A program made the translations under genes and the position numbers. The notes under the pieces were generated by a model, which worked only from the letters and a program-made list of their open reading frames with translations, made no database searches and was not told where the DNA came from. Positions 29,942 through 39,110 of a stretch of DNA of 64,000 nt are shown in pieces (positions within the stretch are counted from its first letter, which is position 1; the number at the start of each line of letters is the position of its first letter). Source of the stretch: Prorocentrum cordatum (lineage: Eukaryota; Sar; Dinophyceae; Prorocentrales; Prorocentraceae); the NCBI GenBank assembly GCA_963575745.1, contig CAUYUJ010000647.1, positions 372,501 through 436,500 on the forward strand, read 5' to 3'.

Positions 29942-30091
29942 GGTCTGTGCGCGCCGCCCCAGAGGCTGGAGCGCATCCTCCGCCGCGCCCTGCCCACCGC
30001 GGACACGGCGTGCCGCGTCCTCGGCCTCCGCCCAGACGACGCGCAGCGCTGCCCCGCGCTGGCGCCCCGGCTGCCCGTGCCCAGGACCTGA
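29942..30091 (+). CDS. Candidate terminal exon, product unknown
   Basis: After GGATTTCAG the frame GLCAPPQRLERILRRALPTA then DTACRVLGLRPDDAQRCPAL runs to a TGA at 30089-30091, giving 49 codons of balanced, helical composition in a phase that has no ATG. The neighbouring frames are Ser/Arg or Pro-rich junk. The family is not recognised. It may be the last exon of a gene whose earlier exon is 27126-27207. Confidence 0.4.
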   Translation, partial: GLCAPPQRLERILRRALPTADTACRVLGLRPDDAQRCPALAPRLPVPRT

Positions 30092-31686
30092 GCGCCCCGG
30101 CATCAAGCGCCTTTCGGGCGCTTCGTAACTCACCACGCACGAGACCACCCCAACCCAACCCGAAGGCCCCAATCTGCTCTCCATTCCCAGTGTGGAGGGG
30201 GGCCAGGGAATACGGGAAAAGCATATACGAAGCCCGTGCCGCCCCTCAACCCGAAATTCGGGTCTTGGGTTGGGCTGGGGTGGCTTGGTAGGTAGTCTGT
30301 ACAGGGGGGGGGGGGGGGCGATCACGGGGGGGTGGGGAGCGAGGGTTGCAGGGATGGGTCCCTCAAGGGCGCCCCCTGGCGCCCCGAAGATGCGCGAAAC
30401 AGGAACCATTTTGCCTACAGGAGTGAGGCCATGCCCGAGTCCAGAGACAATCGGCACAGATGGCGCAGGTCTCCGACGACGTGTTTTTTTTTTTTTTCGA
30501 TCCTGGAGTTTCTCTTGGATTTCGGCTTCTGGGATCCGTGGAACATTGCGACGAAACGTCGATTTCGGGCCTCGATGTTTCGACTGACCGTGAAACATTC
30601 GGACGAAACGTCGATAGTGGGGTGTTTGTCATAGAGTTTGGCTTCCGGGTCCATCAAAATTAGAATGGGGGCCCGCGGAAGGGGTCGGGACGTCCGGGGC
30701 CGCGCAAAGAAACAATTTACATCGTCGGATGTTTGCTGGATGTTCCTCCAGTGGATTCGGTGAATTCTTTTCAGTTTTCGGGCAGTGTTCGATCGTTTTG
30801 AAGGTCTTCGGGGCCAGTGTGCTTTCCATCAGCTGCGCCTCGCCGAGGGCCTTCCAGGGGTGCCCGAATCGTGACGAACGGCCGTTGTCGGCCCGAGTTG
30901 TGGCTGGAAAAGCAGACCTCCAATTCAAACCAGAACTCCAGCGTATTGACGATTCGCCGTTTTCGGCCCCTGGGGCCCCTCGCCGTGACCCAGGGCCTGC
31001 CGAAACCAGCTTAGGATGCAACGCCAGCCCTGGGTAAAAGGGGATACCTCCTTCCCCCAGCGCTGGCTTTTTATCTGTATCAGATCGGCTTCGGCTTGCG
31101 GTTCACTGGTTTCGCTGGTTTTGTCTTGAGGTTAATTGGCCCGCGTGCTGCCGGCTTCTGGCAACGCGGAAGTGTTCGTGGGCCAGCTCGAGCTGCAAGC
31201 CCATGACTTTTGGGGTGGCACTTCAGGGGGCTCCAGACAGATCAAGACGTCGGATCTCCTGGAGGAGCGCGCAAGCAATTGATCGGCTTAGTCCTTGTCA
31301 CGCTCGCCCTGGGCCCAGAGAACGGCGGAAGCGCCTTCTTATCTTAGCTCTGCTGGGAGGGCGTCTCTCTTTGGTGTTCGATCGTGGCCATGTTGTAAAG
31401 ACGCAGCCTTCCAGCTTCCTTCAAATCTGGGCATCGCACAATAATTCGCAACAGTTGTTTGTTGCTTTTTGTTTTTGGGTGGTTTCGGCCTTCGGAGGCC
31501 GTGTCCTCGCCACTGGACCGTCAAACACGACTCAGAATGAGACGCCAGCCACTGGGAGAAGGTCCAGATCCCCAGGGAGCCCGCGTCGCGAGACGAAGCA
31601 TGCCTCGCCGGAGGAGTAGGATGGCCGACGGGCATCCGTGTTCGAGTGCGTCACGTCTCCGCCGATCGTGGGCTCCCCCCCGGCAG
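30092..31686. other. No supported gene; several short repeats
   Basis: A G-run at 30304-30319. At 30540-30620 a direct repeat (ATTGCGACGAAACGTCGAT and ATTCGGACGAAACGTCGAT) and an inverted CGATGTTTCG. 31490-31585 belongs to the degenerate repeat also seen at 1398. 30780-30870 resembles 52030-52110 (GCGCCTCGCCGAG). The end (GGGCTCCCCCCCGGCAG) is the acceptor of the next exon. Confidence 0.4.
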
Positions 31687-31826
31687 GATGGACGTGCTGC
31701 TGCTCGCTGTTGGCTCGCGTGGCGACGTGCAGGTCTTCATCTCCACGGCCCGGGCGCTCAGCAGCGCGGGCCACCGCTGCCGCTTGGCCACCCACGCCCA
31801 GTTCGAGCAGCTCGTGCTGGCTGCGG
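31687..31826 (+). CDS. GT28-type glycosyltransferase (sterol glucosyltransferase-like), N-terminal exon
   Basis: From the ATG at 31688 the frame gives MDVLLLAVGSRGDVQVFIST then ARALSSAGHRCRLATHAQFE then QLVLAA, with Gly47 split by the intron. VGSRGDVQ-F followed by A-AL---GH-VRLATH--FE-LV--AG is the N-terminal donor/acceptor-fold signature of UDP-glucose:sterol glucosyltransferases (Pfam Glyco_transf_28, UGT80-like), which glucosylate membrane sterols. The exon is preceded by an acceptor CCCCCCCGGCAG, so an upstream exon is possible. The donor is inferred to be GC (GCTGCGG|GCGCGA), because this restores AAGVEFYPL with exon 2. The catalytic C-terminal half is not in the window. Confidence 0.65.
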
Positions 31827-31872
31827 GCGCGACCCTGGGACGGGCTCTTGTAACTTGTAAGTCTAAGAATTA

Positions 31873-32554
31873 CCCCAGTGCGACCCTATCTAGAAGTTGG
31901 AGCCCCTAGGAAAGCAGCATTAGTTGCTATGCTATGCTATGCTATGCCATGCTATGCTGCGCTACGCTATGATATGCTATGCTATGCTGCGCTATGCTAT
32001 GCTATGCTATGCTATGTTATGCTATGCTATGATAAGCTATGCGATGTCATGCTGCGCTGTGCTATGCTAAGCTATGCTATGCTATGCTATGTTAAGCTGC
32101 TCTATGCTATGCTATGCTATGCTATGCGATGCTATGTTATGCTATGCTATGCTGCGCTGAGCTATGCTGTGCTGTGCTGTGTTGCGCTATGCTATGCTGT
32201 GCTATGATATGCTGAGCTATGCTATGCTATGCTGGGCTATGCTATGATATGCTGTGCTGCGCTATGCTATGCTACGCTATGATATGCTATGCTATGCTGT
32301 GCTCTGCTATGCTAAAGCTCAGCGAAGCTAAGATGAAGGTAAGCTAGCTAATATAAACCTGAGCTAAGATGAACCTAAGCTAAGCTAAGATGAAATAAGC
32401 TAAGCTAAGATGAGATAAGCAACGCTAAGCTAAGGGGACGTAACTGGGGGAACCGCGGGGCGGATACTGGGGGAACCGCCCGAGGCGCGTTCCACTGCCC
32501 GGCCCTTTAAGCACACCGAGTAAGAACCCTTCTAGGCAGAGCCTAGGTAGGGAA
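31873..32554 (+). mobile_element. TIR element with GCTATG core, copy 2
   Basis: The left end CCCTATCTAGA (31884-31894) is slightly diverged; the right end CCTAGGTAGGG is at 32542-32552. The shared left segment (CCCAGTGCGACCCTA, AGTTGG, AGGAAAGCAGCAT) and right segment (ACTGGGGGAACCGC twice, CTGCCCGGCCC, GAGTAAGAACCCTTCTAGGC) match copy 1 closely. The core (31927-32440) is GCTATG/GCTGTG hexamers grading into GCTAAGATGA, unlike the GCTTTA core of copy 1. It lies within the inferred intron of the glycosyltransferase gene. Confidence 0.75.
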
Positions 32555-32734
32555 CAATCAATTGCATAAACACCCAGTAAGCCCGCAAAGTAAGGAGCGA
32601 CTCTCCAGGGTTACCCTGGCGTCCGTCCCCTTCGGCCCATTCTTGGCCGCTTTGGCTGGCCGCGCCCCGCTCGCAAAGTGTCGACATGGCCTTCCAAGGC
32701 CCTTGCGTCCTGATCGTGCGTCCTTATTCTGCGG
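32555..32734. other. Intronic spacer
   Basis: Unique sequence between two repeats; no coding signal. Confidence 0.4.
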
Positions 32735-32880
32735 GTTGACTGAACTTTTGGAGCTTCGCGCGGATTTCTCGGATCGGCGTTGGGCGCCCTCCTGGCGGCG
32801 CCCGCGCTCTGCGCACTAGGGAGGGGGTCCAGCGCCGATCCACTAAATCAGCGCGGACTTCCGAAAGTCTATGTTTGTGT
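32735..32880. repeat. Foldback element, copy 2
   Basis: The left arm (ACTTTTGGAGCTTCGCGCGG, ATTTCTCGGATCGGCG) and the right arm (CCAGCGCCGATCCACTAAAT, CAGCGCGGACTTCCGAAAG) are inverted repeats of about 45 bp. The loop carries GGCGCC-rich sequence. It is non-coding. Confidence 0.7.
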
Positions 32881-33276
32881 ACTTTGTTGCCTCTCGATGC
32901 TAGGAGGAGTGCGGGGGAGCAAGGAGGGACCCTGAGATCCACGCGTCGCTCCTATTTATTTTTGCGCATCAGGCGGGTGTGCCCTTTTTTGGGACCCGGG
33001 ACCCTCAGGGATCGAACCCGCTGGAGAAGTGCCGCAGAAAGATTGGGTCCAGGGCTCCGGGCGCGGTTTTGGGGACATCTTTTTTTCGCGACGTCGGATC
33101 TCAGGGGGGGAGGGGCAGGAGGAGTAAGGAGGTTCCCTTCGGTTGGGGGCCGCTTTCTCATGGAAGCCTGCGTGGCCGAGCCGGGGAGAGGAGGAAGTAG
33201 GCAGGAGGAGGAGGGAGGGCGGTCGGGCTCAGCCTCGGGGGGGCAACCCCAGGCTGTCTTCGAAGACGGCGTAAAC
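32881..33276. other. Intronic spacer
   Basis: No supported coding sequence; several GGGACCC-type palindromes and a CAGGGGGGGAGGGG run. Confidence 0.35.
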
Positions 33277-33405
33277 ATAAACTTTCGGAGTTCCGCACGG
33301 ATTTCTGGGATCTGCGCTGGGCACCCGTGGCGCCCTCTGGCGCCGCCCCTGGCGCGCTGCGCGTGGATCGAAGAAGTCCGCGCGGACCTCCGAAAGCTTC
33401 TGGTT
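33277..33405. repeat. Foldback element, copy 3
   Basis: The left arm (AACTTTCGGAGTTCCGCACG, GATTTCTGGGATCTGCGCTGG) pairs with the right arm (GCGTGGATCGAAGAAGTCCG, CGCGGACCTCCGAAAGCTT). A GGCGCC-rich loop is shared with the other copies. An extra GTAAACATAAAC precedes the arm. Confidence 0.7.
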
Positions 33406-33666
33406 GTGCCGCTTTTTGTTCACATGTCTGGCAGTTCGACTGGTCGCGCAGCAGTCGTGAGCCAGTCGCAGTGGAGAGGAGGGAGGGCGGAGCCCAGACG
33501 TTTGGTGTGCCGATTTTGTCGGTGCGTAGGCCCCTGGACCTCTCGACCCTTTCCCCAGGGCAGTGATTTCATCCCGAGTCGCTTCATTGACGGCCCCGAG
33601 GCCCGAAATAGGCCTCCAGTGCGCTCCCTCTCTCTCTCTCTCTCTTCCCCCCCCCCCCGATGGCAG
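33406..33666. other. Intron 3' end with TC run
   Basis: A CTCTCTCTCTCTCTCTTCCC polypyrimidine run leads to the inferred acceptor CAG at 33664-33666. Confidence 0.5.
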
Positions 33667-33701
33667 GTGTGGAGTTTTACCCCCTGGCCACGACGGACCC
33701 C
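33667..33701 (+). CDS. GT28-type glycosyltransferase, second exon (end uncertain)
   Basis: The two first bases complete Gly47; the frame then reads VEFYPLATTDP. In sterol glucosyltransferases the segment after AAG is typically (L/V)EF(F/Y)PL--DP, so this is the direct continuation of 31687-31826. I end it at the GTGCAC donor at 33702. If that donor is not used the frame stays open to a TGA at about 33829 with less family-like sequence. Later exons with the acceptor-binding and nucleotide-sugar domains were not found. Confidence 0.55.
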
Positions 33702-33834
33702 GTGCACTGGCAGGCCCGCTCCGTCCTCGTCCCCCCTCCACGGGAGCGGAGAAAGAATGAGGCGGCAAGGGTGGAGAGATGTGGGTTCATACGTGGATGG
33801 GGGGGTGAGGTGCGTACATGGGGGTGAGGTCTCC

Positions 33835-33982
33835 TCCTTCTTCTCCTCCCCTTCCTCCTCCTCCTCCTCCCCCTCCTCCTCCTCCTCCTCCTCCTCCTCC
33901 TCCTCCTCCTCCTCCTCCTCCCCTTCCTCCTCCTCCTCCTCCTCCTCCTCCTCCTCCTCCTCCTCCTCCTCCTCCTCCTGGC
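33835..33982 (-). repeat. CTC trinucleotide tract
   Basis: CTCCTCCTCC with a few CCC interruptions, followed directly by CTGGCTCAAGC. Confidence 0.9.
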
Positions 33983-34500
33983 TCAAGCTATGTGAGCGAC
34001 GAAGGTAAACGGGTTCGTCTTCACCGGCATTGTCGCGTAAGCTTCCCGCGTAAGGTCGCGCGAAGGCGCCCTCGCTTCCAGCGCAGCGCGTTCGCTGGCG
34101 GCCCGCGTAAGCCGCCGGGTAAGGTCGCCACGCCATCTCGCGCAAGACCCGTGTTCGATCGTCGCTCATGTTGGCTCAAGGCTTAAGTGGCCACCCCGCG
34201 CAGCCGAGCTGCAAGTAGACGGATGTCGGTGGTTCCGAGCGCACCCCCCCAGAACGAGGGGCGGCGCGCAGCAGTCGCACGAGGCGTGAAGAGGACCGAC
34301 ACGCGTTCATTCGTTCAACAACGCTGGAGACGGCACTCCGGCAATTCATGGAGAAGACGCCCATCCGGCGTCTGAAGAAGAATCAACGTGTCCCCCTGGT
34401 TCCAGGTTTCGTTGAAGAAAATCACGGATCTGGGCTGGACCCTGGGTGTGTTCTCGGGGACCATTTTCGCATCTGGACTACGATTCAAGAAAACGCTTAG
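33983..34500. other. No supported gene; spliced-leader-like relic
   Basis: 34165-34178 reads CATGTTGGCTCAAG, 13 of 14 bases identical to the 3' end of the dinoflagellate spliced leader (CATTTTGGCTCAAG). Recycled mRNAs that reinsert into dinoflagellate genomes carry such relics at their 5' ends. The downstream 300 bp has no convincing ORF, so a recycled gene is not proved. Confidence 0.3.
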
Positions 34501-34532
34501 AGTGACGTCGATTTCCATAGCTTAGAACCTTC

Positions 34533-35081
34533 TTGACTCTAAACAAGGGCGTATTGATAACGTATTTGAGACAGTCTAGAGCAGCCGCGATGAGAACCCT
34601 TACAGCCCAGAAAGAGTTTGACCTCGTCCGCACCCTCGCCTCCAACAGCGTTGTTCGCGTCAAACGGATAGAGATTATCCAGTTCTGGGCCCAGTTGCTA
34701 GATCTCGCTGCGCTCGATACGAAGCTCAGGGGGAAGAGGAGAGGGTCAATGAGAAGATGGGCGATCATGCAACGAGGGTCAATGATGATGAATCAGACAA
34801 AGTTGTGGGCCAGATTGAGTGAGTCGTTTCTCGGCAGACGCGCCTCGCGGAAGCGACGGGCGGGCACAACAACAGCATCATTCGGACCACCGCCATTCGT
34901 TCGTCCGCTGGCCGGCCCCCGTGCCTCCCCACTCCGGTCTCCTCATGATGGTCATGATGGCCCCAAGAGAGCACCAGGACAGCCCCAAAGCAACACCAAA
35001 GACGATGATGACGACGACGCCGTCGACGACGCCGACGCCGACGCTGATGCCGACGCCGACGCCGACGACGCCGACGACGCG

Positions 35082-35112
<31 letters not shown>

Positions 35113-35639
35113 CCGACGCGGACGCCGCCGACGCCGACGACGCCGACGCCGACGACGCCGACGCCGACGCCAACGCCGAAGCGGACGCCGCCGCCGACGC
35201 CGCCGCCGACGACGACGCCGACGACGACGACGCCGACGACGACGACGCCGACGACGACGGAGAGCCCTCGCCGCCTCCTCGCCCCGCTTCTCGGGGCCCT
35301 CGCTCCTCCCTGGCGCAAGACAGCTGGGGCGTGCGTGCCGCCTGTTCGAGGCCTGCGGCCTTCATGGGCACGGGCGGGCCCCCCCCCCAGCGGAGCGGGC
35401 GCGACTCCCGCGCTCGTTTGTTCGCTGGCTCTTTCTCCTCCTCCTCCTGCTCCTCTTTTTCCGGGGCGCTCCAAACAGGGCCTGGCCTTCGAGGATCGAA
35501 GGAGTTGCCATCTCATCTTCGGCGGCCGGACGGGCGGCGGAAGCTCGGCGGAAGTAAAACGAGGCCGCCTCCGCTGGCGGAAGCCGGCGGACGGCTGCCG
35601 GACGGCGGCAGAAGTAAAAGATGTGCCCCCAAGAGATGA
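34533..35639 (+). CDS. Hypothetical frame spanning an Asp/Ala repeat
   Basis: A 368-codon frame. Residues 1-75 (including KEFDLVRTLASNSVVRVKRI and EIIQFWAQLLDLAALDTKLR) have balanced composition and lie in lower-GC DNA. Residues 156-248 are an Asp/Ala polymer from the GAC/GCC tract at 34990-35265. The rest is Pro/Arg/Ser-rich. No domain is recognised, and the minus strand over 34478-34768 is equally open. It could be an exon fused to repeat sequence. Confidence 0.2.
34990..35265 (+). repeat. GAC/GCC trinucleotide tract
   Basis: GACGCCGACGCCGACGAC mixture, about 275 bp. Confidence 0.9.
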
Positions 35640-35815
35640 CAACATTTTTGGGTTCAGGGTTTCCGGAGTCGGCCGGACTATGTTGAGCACGCCGCACGCG
35701 AGCCTCTCGCCCGAACGAGAATCCAATAAGCATGAGTCGAACTTCCTCTTCGGGCCGATATCTTGAATCTCGCCATCCTGCTTCCGCACGGGAAGGAAAC
35801 TCGGCACAGCCCTAG
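35266..35815. repeat. GC-rich region with GGCGGAAGTAAAACG boxes
   Basis: The box is at about 35547-35561, with a variant GGCGGCAGAAGTAAAAG at about 35604-35620, amid further GGCGGAAG repeats (35530-35620). It matches boxes at 10817, 11472, 39148 and 39212. Confidence 0.5.
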
Positions 35816-35905
35816 TTTCTTTGATCTCCACGCGGGTTTCTAGAATCGGCGCTGTTCACCCCTCTCTGGAGCGCGGTACGCGCCTGGGCCGGCAGGGTTT
35901 TCTGT
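35816..35905 (+). repeat. Half copy of the foldback family
   Basis: GATCTCCACGCGGGTTTCTA then GAATCGGCGCTG and GGAGCGCG match the left arm of the foldback elements; no right arm is seen. Confidence 0.4.
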
Positions 35906-36700
35906 TTGTCGCGTTCAAGATCGACATGTGTTGTTTCGTTTTTTGCTCCGTTTTCTCGTTTTGGATTCTACTTCGCGATATGTTCGGTTTGCTTCGGTTC
36001 GTTTCAGCTTTGCACTGCAGTCCTTTTTGGTTGTTGCCGTTTTTGGTCAACAAGAGAACAGATTCCATCAGTTCTGGGTGACCGAAAACTCAAACAGTTG
36101 AAAGCGGGGGGGACACGCGCCCAGCGTCTGCAACATCAACTAAGCGGGGGGTGGGGAGGAATGGCGCCGGGACCCCCCTGGGGGGCACGAAGATAGCCGC
36201 GCTTCTCGCGTCGCGGCTGGGGCCGCCGAGCTGGCCTTCTGCGGCGGGCGGCGCGAGGGCGCGAAGATCACCGCGCGTCGCGCGTCGCGCATCGCGGGGC
36301 GCGATGCGCGCAGCTGAGGGGCCTCGGCGCGGGAGGGGGGAGGAACAGGCAGGCGGGAGGGTGCGGACGCGGCGGGGGCGGGGCTGAGCAGAGGGGGCGG
36401 GAGGTTGCAGGAGGGGGGGCGAGCGCAGCGCCCCCCCTGCCGCCAGGGGGGAAGGGCGGGCCGACGGGGAGGGAGGGGGAGAGCTGGAACGGCGGGGTGT
36501 CGCGGGTGGGGGGATGGTCAAACTGGGTGCATTCGTGCCATATCTGACATCCTATCCCCTCCTCCCATCCCCTCCCATGGCGCGGATCTTGTCTCTATCC
36601 GCGGACGCGTGTCATAGCCGGTCTGGAACTTCGGCAAACAGATTCCATCGTGTTATGCGCATTCGGCGAAGGGGAGCTACGTACATAAGAGGACGAGGTG
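35906..36700. other. No supported gene
   Basis: 35915-36060 is T-rich; 36190-36310 holds GCGCG(A/T)CGCG-type short repeats; the remainder is G-rich. No exon could be supported. Confidence 0.4.
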
Positions 36701-37109
36701 GCGCATGAGTACGAGGATGAGCAGGAGGAAAAAGAGGATGTGGAAGGAGGACGAGGACGAACAGCAGCAGCAGGAACTAGAGTGGAAGGAGCGGGAGGAG
36801 CAGGAGGACCAGGGGAACGCCGCGGAGGGGAAATGAGGGGGGCGACAACAATGAACGAGGATTCGGATCCAGAGCGAGCGCGCCATTCTGAACGACGGGA
36901 GCGAAGCGCCGATCCGAAAATGAGATCCACGCTACAGAGGGAACACCATGTGGAAGCACCGAACACAATCGGATTGTGAACACAACAGTTGGAAAAGCCA
37001 CCGTTGCCCACCAGACGGAGTCAGGGGAGAGAGGGGGACAGCATCCATGATGTGTAACTGTCAAGCGAGGGGGGGTGGGCGGCCGAAGCCACCCCTGCCA
37101 CCCCGCCAG
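36701..37109. other. Purine-rich spacer
   Basis: GAGGA/GGAAG-rich plus strand at 36700-36850, then unique sequence leading to an acceptor-like CACCCCGCCAG at 37109. No gene supported. Confidence 0.35.
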
Positions 37110-37190
37110 CCCGAGCAGCTCATGCAGCACATGGAGGCCAATCCGGGCCTGGGGCCGGAGATGCTGCTTAGGCCGCAGGACCCCGCCGGC
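37110..37190 (+). CDS. Candidate internal exon, product unknown
   Basis: After a CCACCCCTGCCACCCCGCCAG acceptor the frame reads PEQLMQHMEANPGLGPEMLL then RPQDPAGQ and meets a G|GTGGAG donor-like site. Gln/Met/Asn-Pro spacing vaguely recalls STI1/ubiquilin-type helical repeats, but the match is too short to assign. Partner exons were not found. Confidence 0.35.
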
Positions 37191-37504
37191 CAGGGTGGAG
37201 GCGAGGCCTCCCGGACCCCGAGCGCCCCGAGAAGGCAGAAAGCGTGGTGGAACAGGAACGCATGCTTGATCTGTTTGTCTTGTTCTGCGTTCTAAGCGTG
37301 TCTTGCTTCCGTTTCAAACGATTGCGTAAAACATTGGGATCGGATTGGTCAGGCGAAGCGTTTTGTTTTGAATTGGTTTCGTTTTTCGATTCATGCCGCA
37401 CGCTTTGTTTTATGTTGTTTTGCGCGCGCCTGTTCGTTGCATCGTGTTGGTTTTCGCTTTGTTTCGTAGGGGAATCCTTGGATTTGGCCCTGCTTGGCCT
37501 ATGA
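37191..37504. other. T-rich spacer before the satellite
   Basis: 37270-37500 is TTTTG/TTCG-rich with lower GC; no supported gene. Confidence 0.4.
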
Positions 37505-38765
37505 ATTTTGGCATGGCCTTCTCTGGGCCGAAAGAAACGCCATGTCAAAATCTGCGGGTTTGGCTTTGACGAATCTACGGGGTTTTCACACGGTCACCTT
37601 TGGGCTGAAGGGAGTGCCATGTCAAACATTCTGCTGAAGCCACGGAATTTTGACAAAGGCTCCTTTGGACTGGAGGGAACGCCATGTCAAACATCCTTGG
37701 GGTTGGCTCTGAAGAGCCCACGGCATTTTGACATGTCCGCCTTTGGGCTGAAGGGAACGCCATGGCAACACATGGTTGGGTTTGGCTTGCAGGGCCTACA
37801 GAAAATTGATCTGTGTCCTTTTGGGCTCGGGGGGGGGAGGATGGGGAGGTCAAACATTCTTGGGTTTGGCTTTGCCGATCCCATGGGTTTTTGACATGAT
37901 CCCCTTTGGGCTGAAGGGAGTGTCATGTCACAAATCCTTGGGTTTGGTCCTGCAACACCCACGGCATTTTGACATGGCCTGCTTTGAGCTGAAGGGGACG
38001 TCTGGTCTCCGTTTTGCAGAACCCAGCGGGTTTTGGCATAGCCTCCATTGGGCTGAAGGGCAGGCCATGTCGCAATTCCTTGGGTTTGGCTTTGCAGAAT
38101 CTGTGGGATTTTGACATGAACTCGCTTGGGCTGAAGGGAACGCCATGTCAAACATCCGTGGGTTGGGTCCTGCAGAACCCACGGGATGTTGGAATGGCAC
38201 CTGTTGGGCTGAAGGTAAGGCCATATCAAAATCTTTGGGTTTGGCTGTGCAGAGCCAACGGAACCATGTGATGACCTCCACCGGGCTGAAGGGGATGCCA
38301 TGTCAAGCATCTTTGGGTTTGGCTTTGCCGAAACCACGGGATTTTGACGTGTCTTCCGCTGGACAGATGGGAGCGCCATGTCAAAAATCTGTGGGGCTGG
38401 CTCTGCAGAGCCCACGGGGTTTTGATAGGCCCCCCTTGGGTTAAAGGGAGCGCCGCGTCAAAATGCTTGGGTTTGGCTCTGCAGAACCCACGGATTTTTG
38501 GCATGACCTCCTTTGGACTGACGGGACCGCCATGCCAACAACTCCTGGGGCTTGGCTTTGCAGAGCCCACGGAATTTTGACATGGCCTTCTTTGGGCTTC
38601 TGGTGTTGGCTTGCAGAACCGACGGCATTTTGACATGGCCTCCTGTGAGCTGAAGGGAGCGCCACGTCAAAATGCTTGGGTTTGGCTTTACAGAACCCAC
38701 GGAATTTTGACATGGCCTCCTTTCGGATGATGGGAATGCCATGGCACACGTGAAGGGGCTTGGCT
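37505..38765 (-). repeat. 78-bp satellite, about 16 units
   Basis: Units are anchored on TTTGGGCTGAAGGGA at 37601, 37666, 37744, 37822, 37907, 37985, 38049, 38127, 38205, 38282, 38360, 38437, 38514, 38593, 38645 and 38723. Most spacings are 77-79 bp, with a few of 52-65 or 85 bp. Each unit has the order GGGCTGAAGGGAACGCCATG, TCAAA, GGGTTTGGC, TGCAGAACCCACGG and ATTTTGACATGGCC. Because 78 is 26 codons, minus-strand frames are open for up to 242 codons and repeat a 26-residue unit (NP-MFDMA-PSAQR---QNPVGSA). Three frames are similarly open, so I annotate a satellite, not a gene. Confidence 0.85.
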
Positions 38766-38774
38766 CAGCAGAAC

Positions 38775-39110
38775 CCAAAGACTGTGCATATGCTGTGTAC
38801 AGGCCGGTGATAGGCTTCTAGTGGGCCTATGTAGACACTGGCGTCCCGCGAAAGGCTTATGCACAGCCTGCGCATAAGTCCACCACAGGCCTGTGCACAG
38901 GCTGTGCGCACGCCTGTGGTAGGCCTCTGGAGGGCCTACGGAGGGGCCGGCGCTCCGAGATAATCCTATGCACAGCCTTCACGCAGACCTTCCATTGGCT
39001 TGTGCATGGGCCATGCGCAGGCCTCGGGTGCTCTCCTCTGGAGGGCCTCTGAAGTTGGCCAGCGCCCCGCGACAGGCCGATGTACAGCCTGCGCATACAT
39101 CGGCCCAATG
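38775..39110. repeat. Short degenerate repeat of GGCCTATGCACAGCCTG boxes
   Basis: Recurrent TGTGCACAGGCTGTGCGCA, AGGCCTCTGGAGGGCCT and CCTGCGCATA boxes, many of them palindromic. The same boxes recur at 39885-40075. Confidence 0.55.

Larger units (their letters stand above)
31827..33666 (+). other. Inferred phase-1 GC-AG intron of 1,840 bp
   Basis: The boundaries GCGG|GCGCGACC and CGATGGCAG|GTGTGG were chosen because joining them gives the family-typical AAG-VEFYPL. GC donors are known in dinoflagellate introns. An alternative GT donor (GTAAGT at 31857) would add about 10 residues that do not fit the family. The intron contains one TIR element (31873-32554), two foldbacks (32735-32880, 33277-33405) and a TC run before the acceptor. 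Confidence 0.5.

Noticed and set aside
37110-37190. Ubiquilin/STI1 domain assignment
   Set aside because: Only about 25 residues with a loose Gln/Met/Asn-Pro pattern; too little to assign.
37505-38765. 242-codon repeat-protein gene on the minus strand
   Set aside because: Several frames are similarly open and unit lengths of 52, 64, 65 and 85 bp break the reading frame, so a satellite is the safer call.
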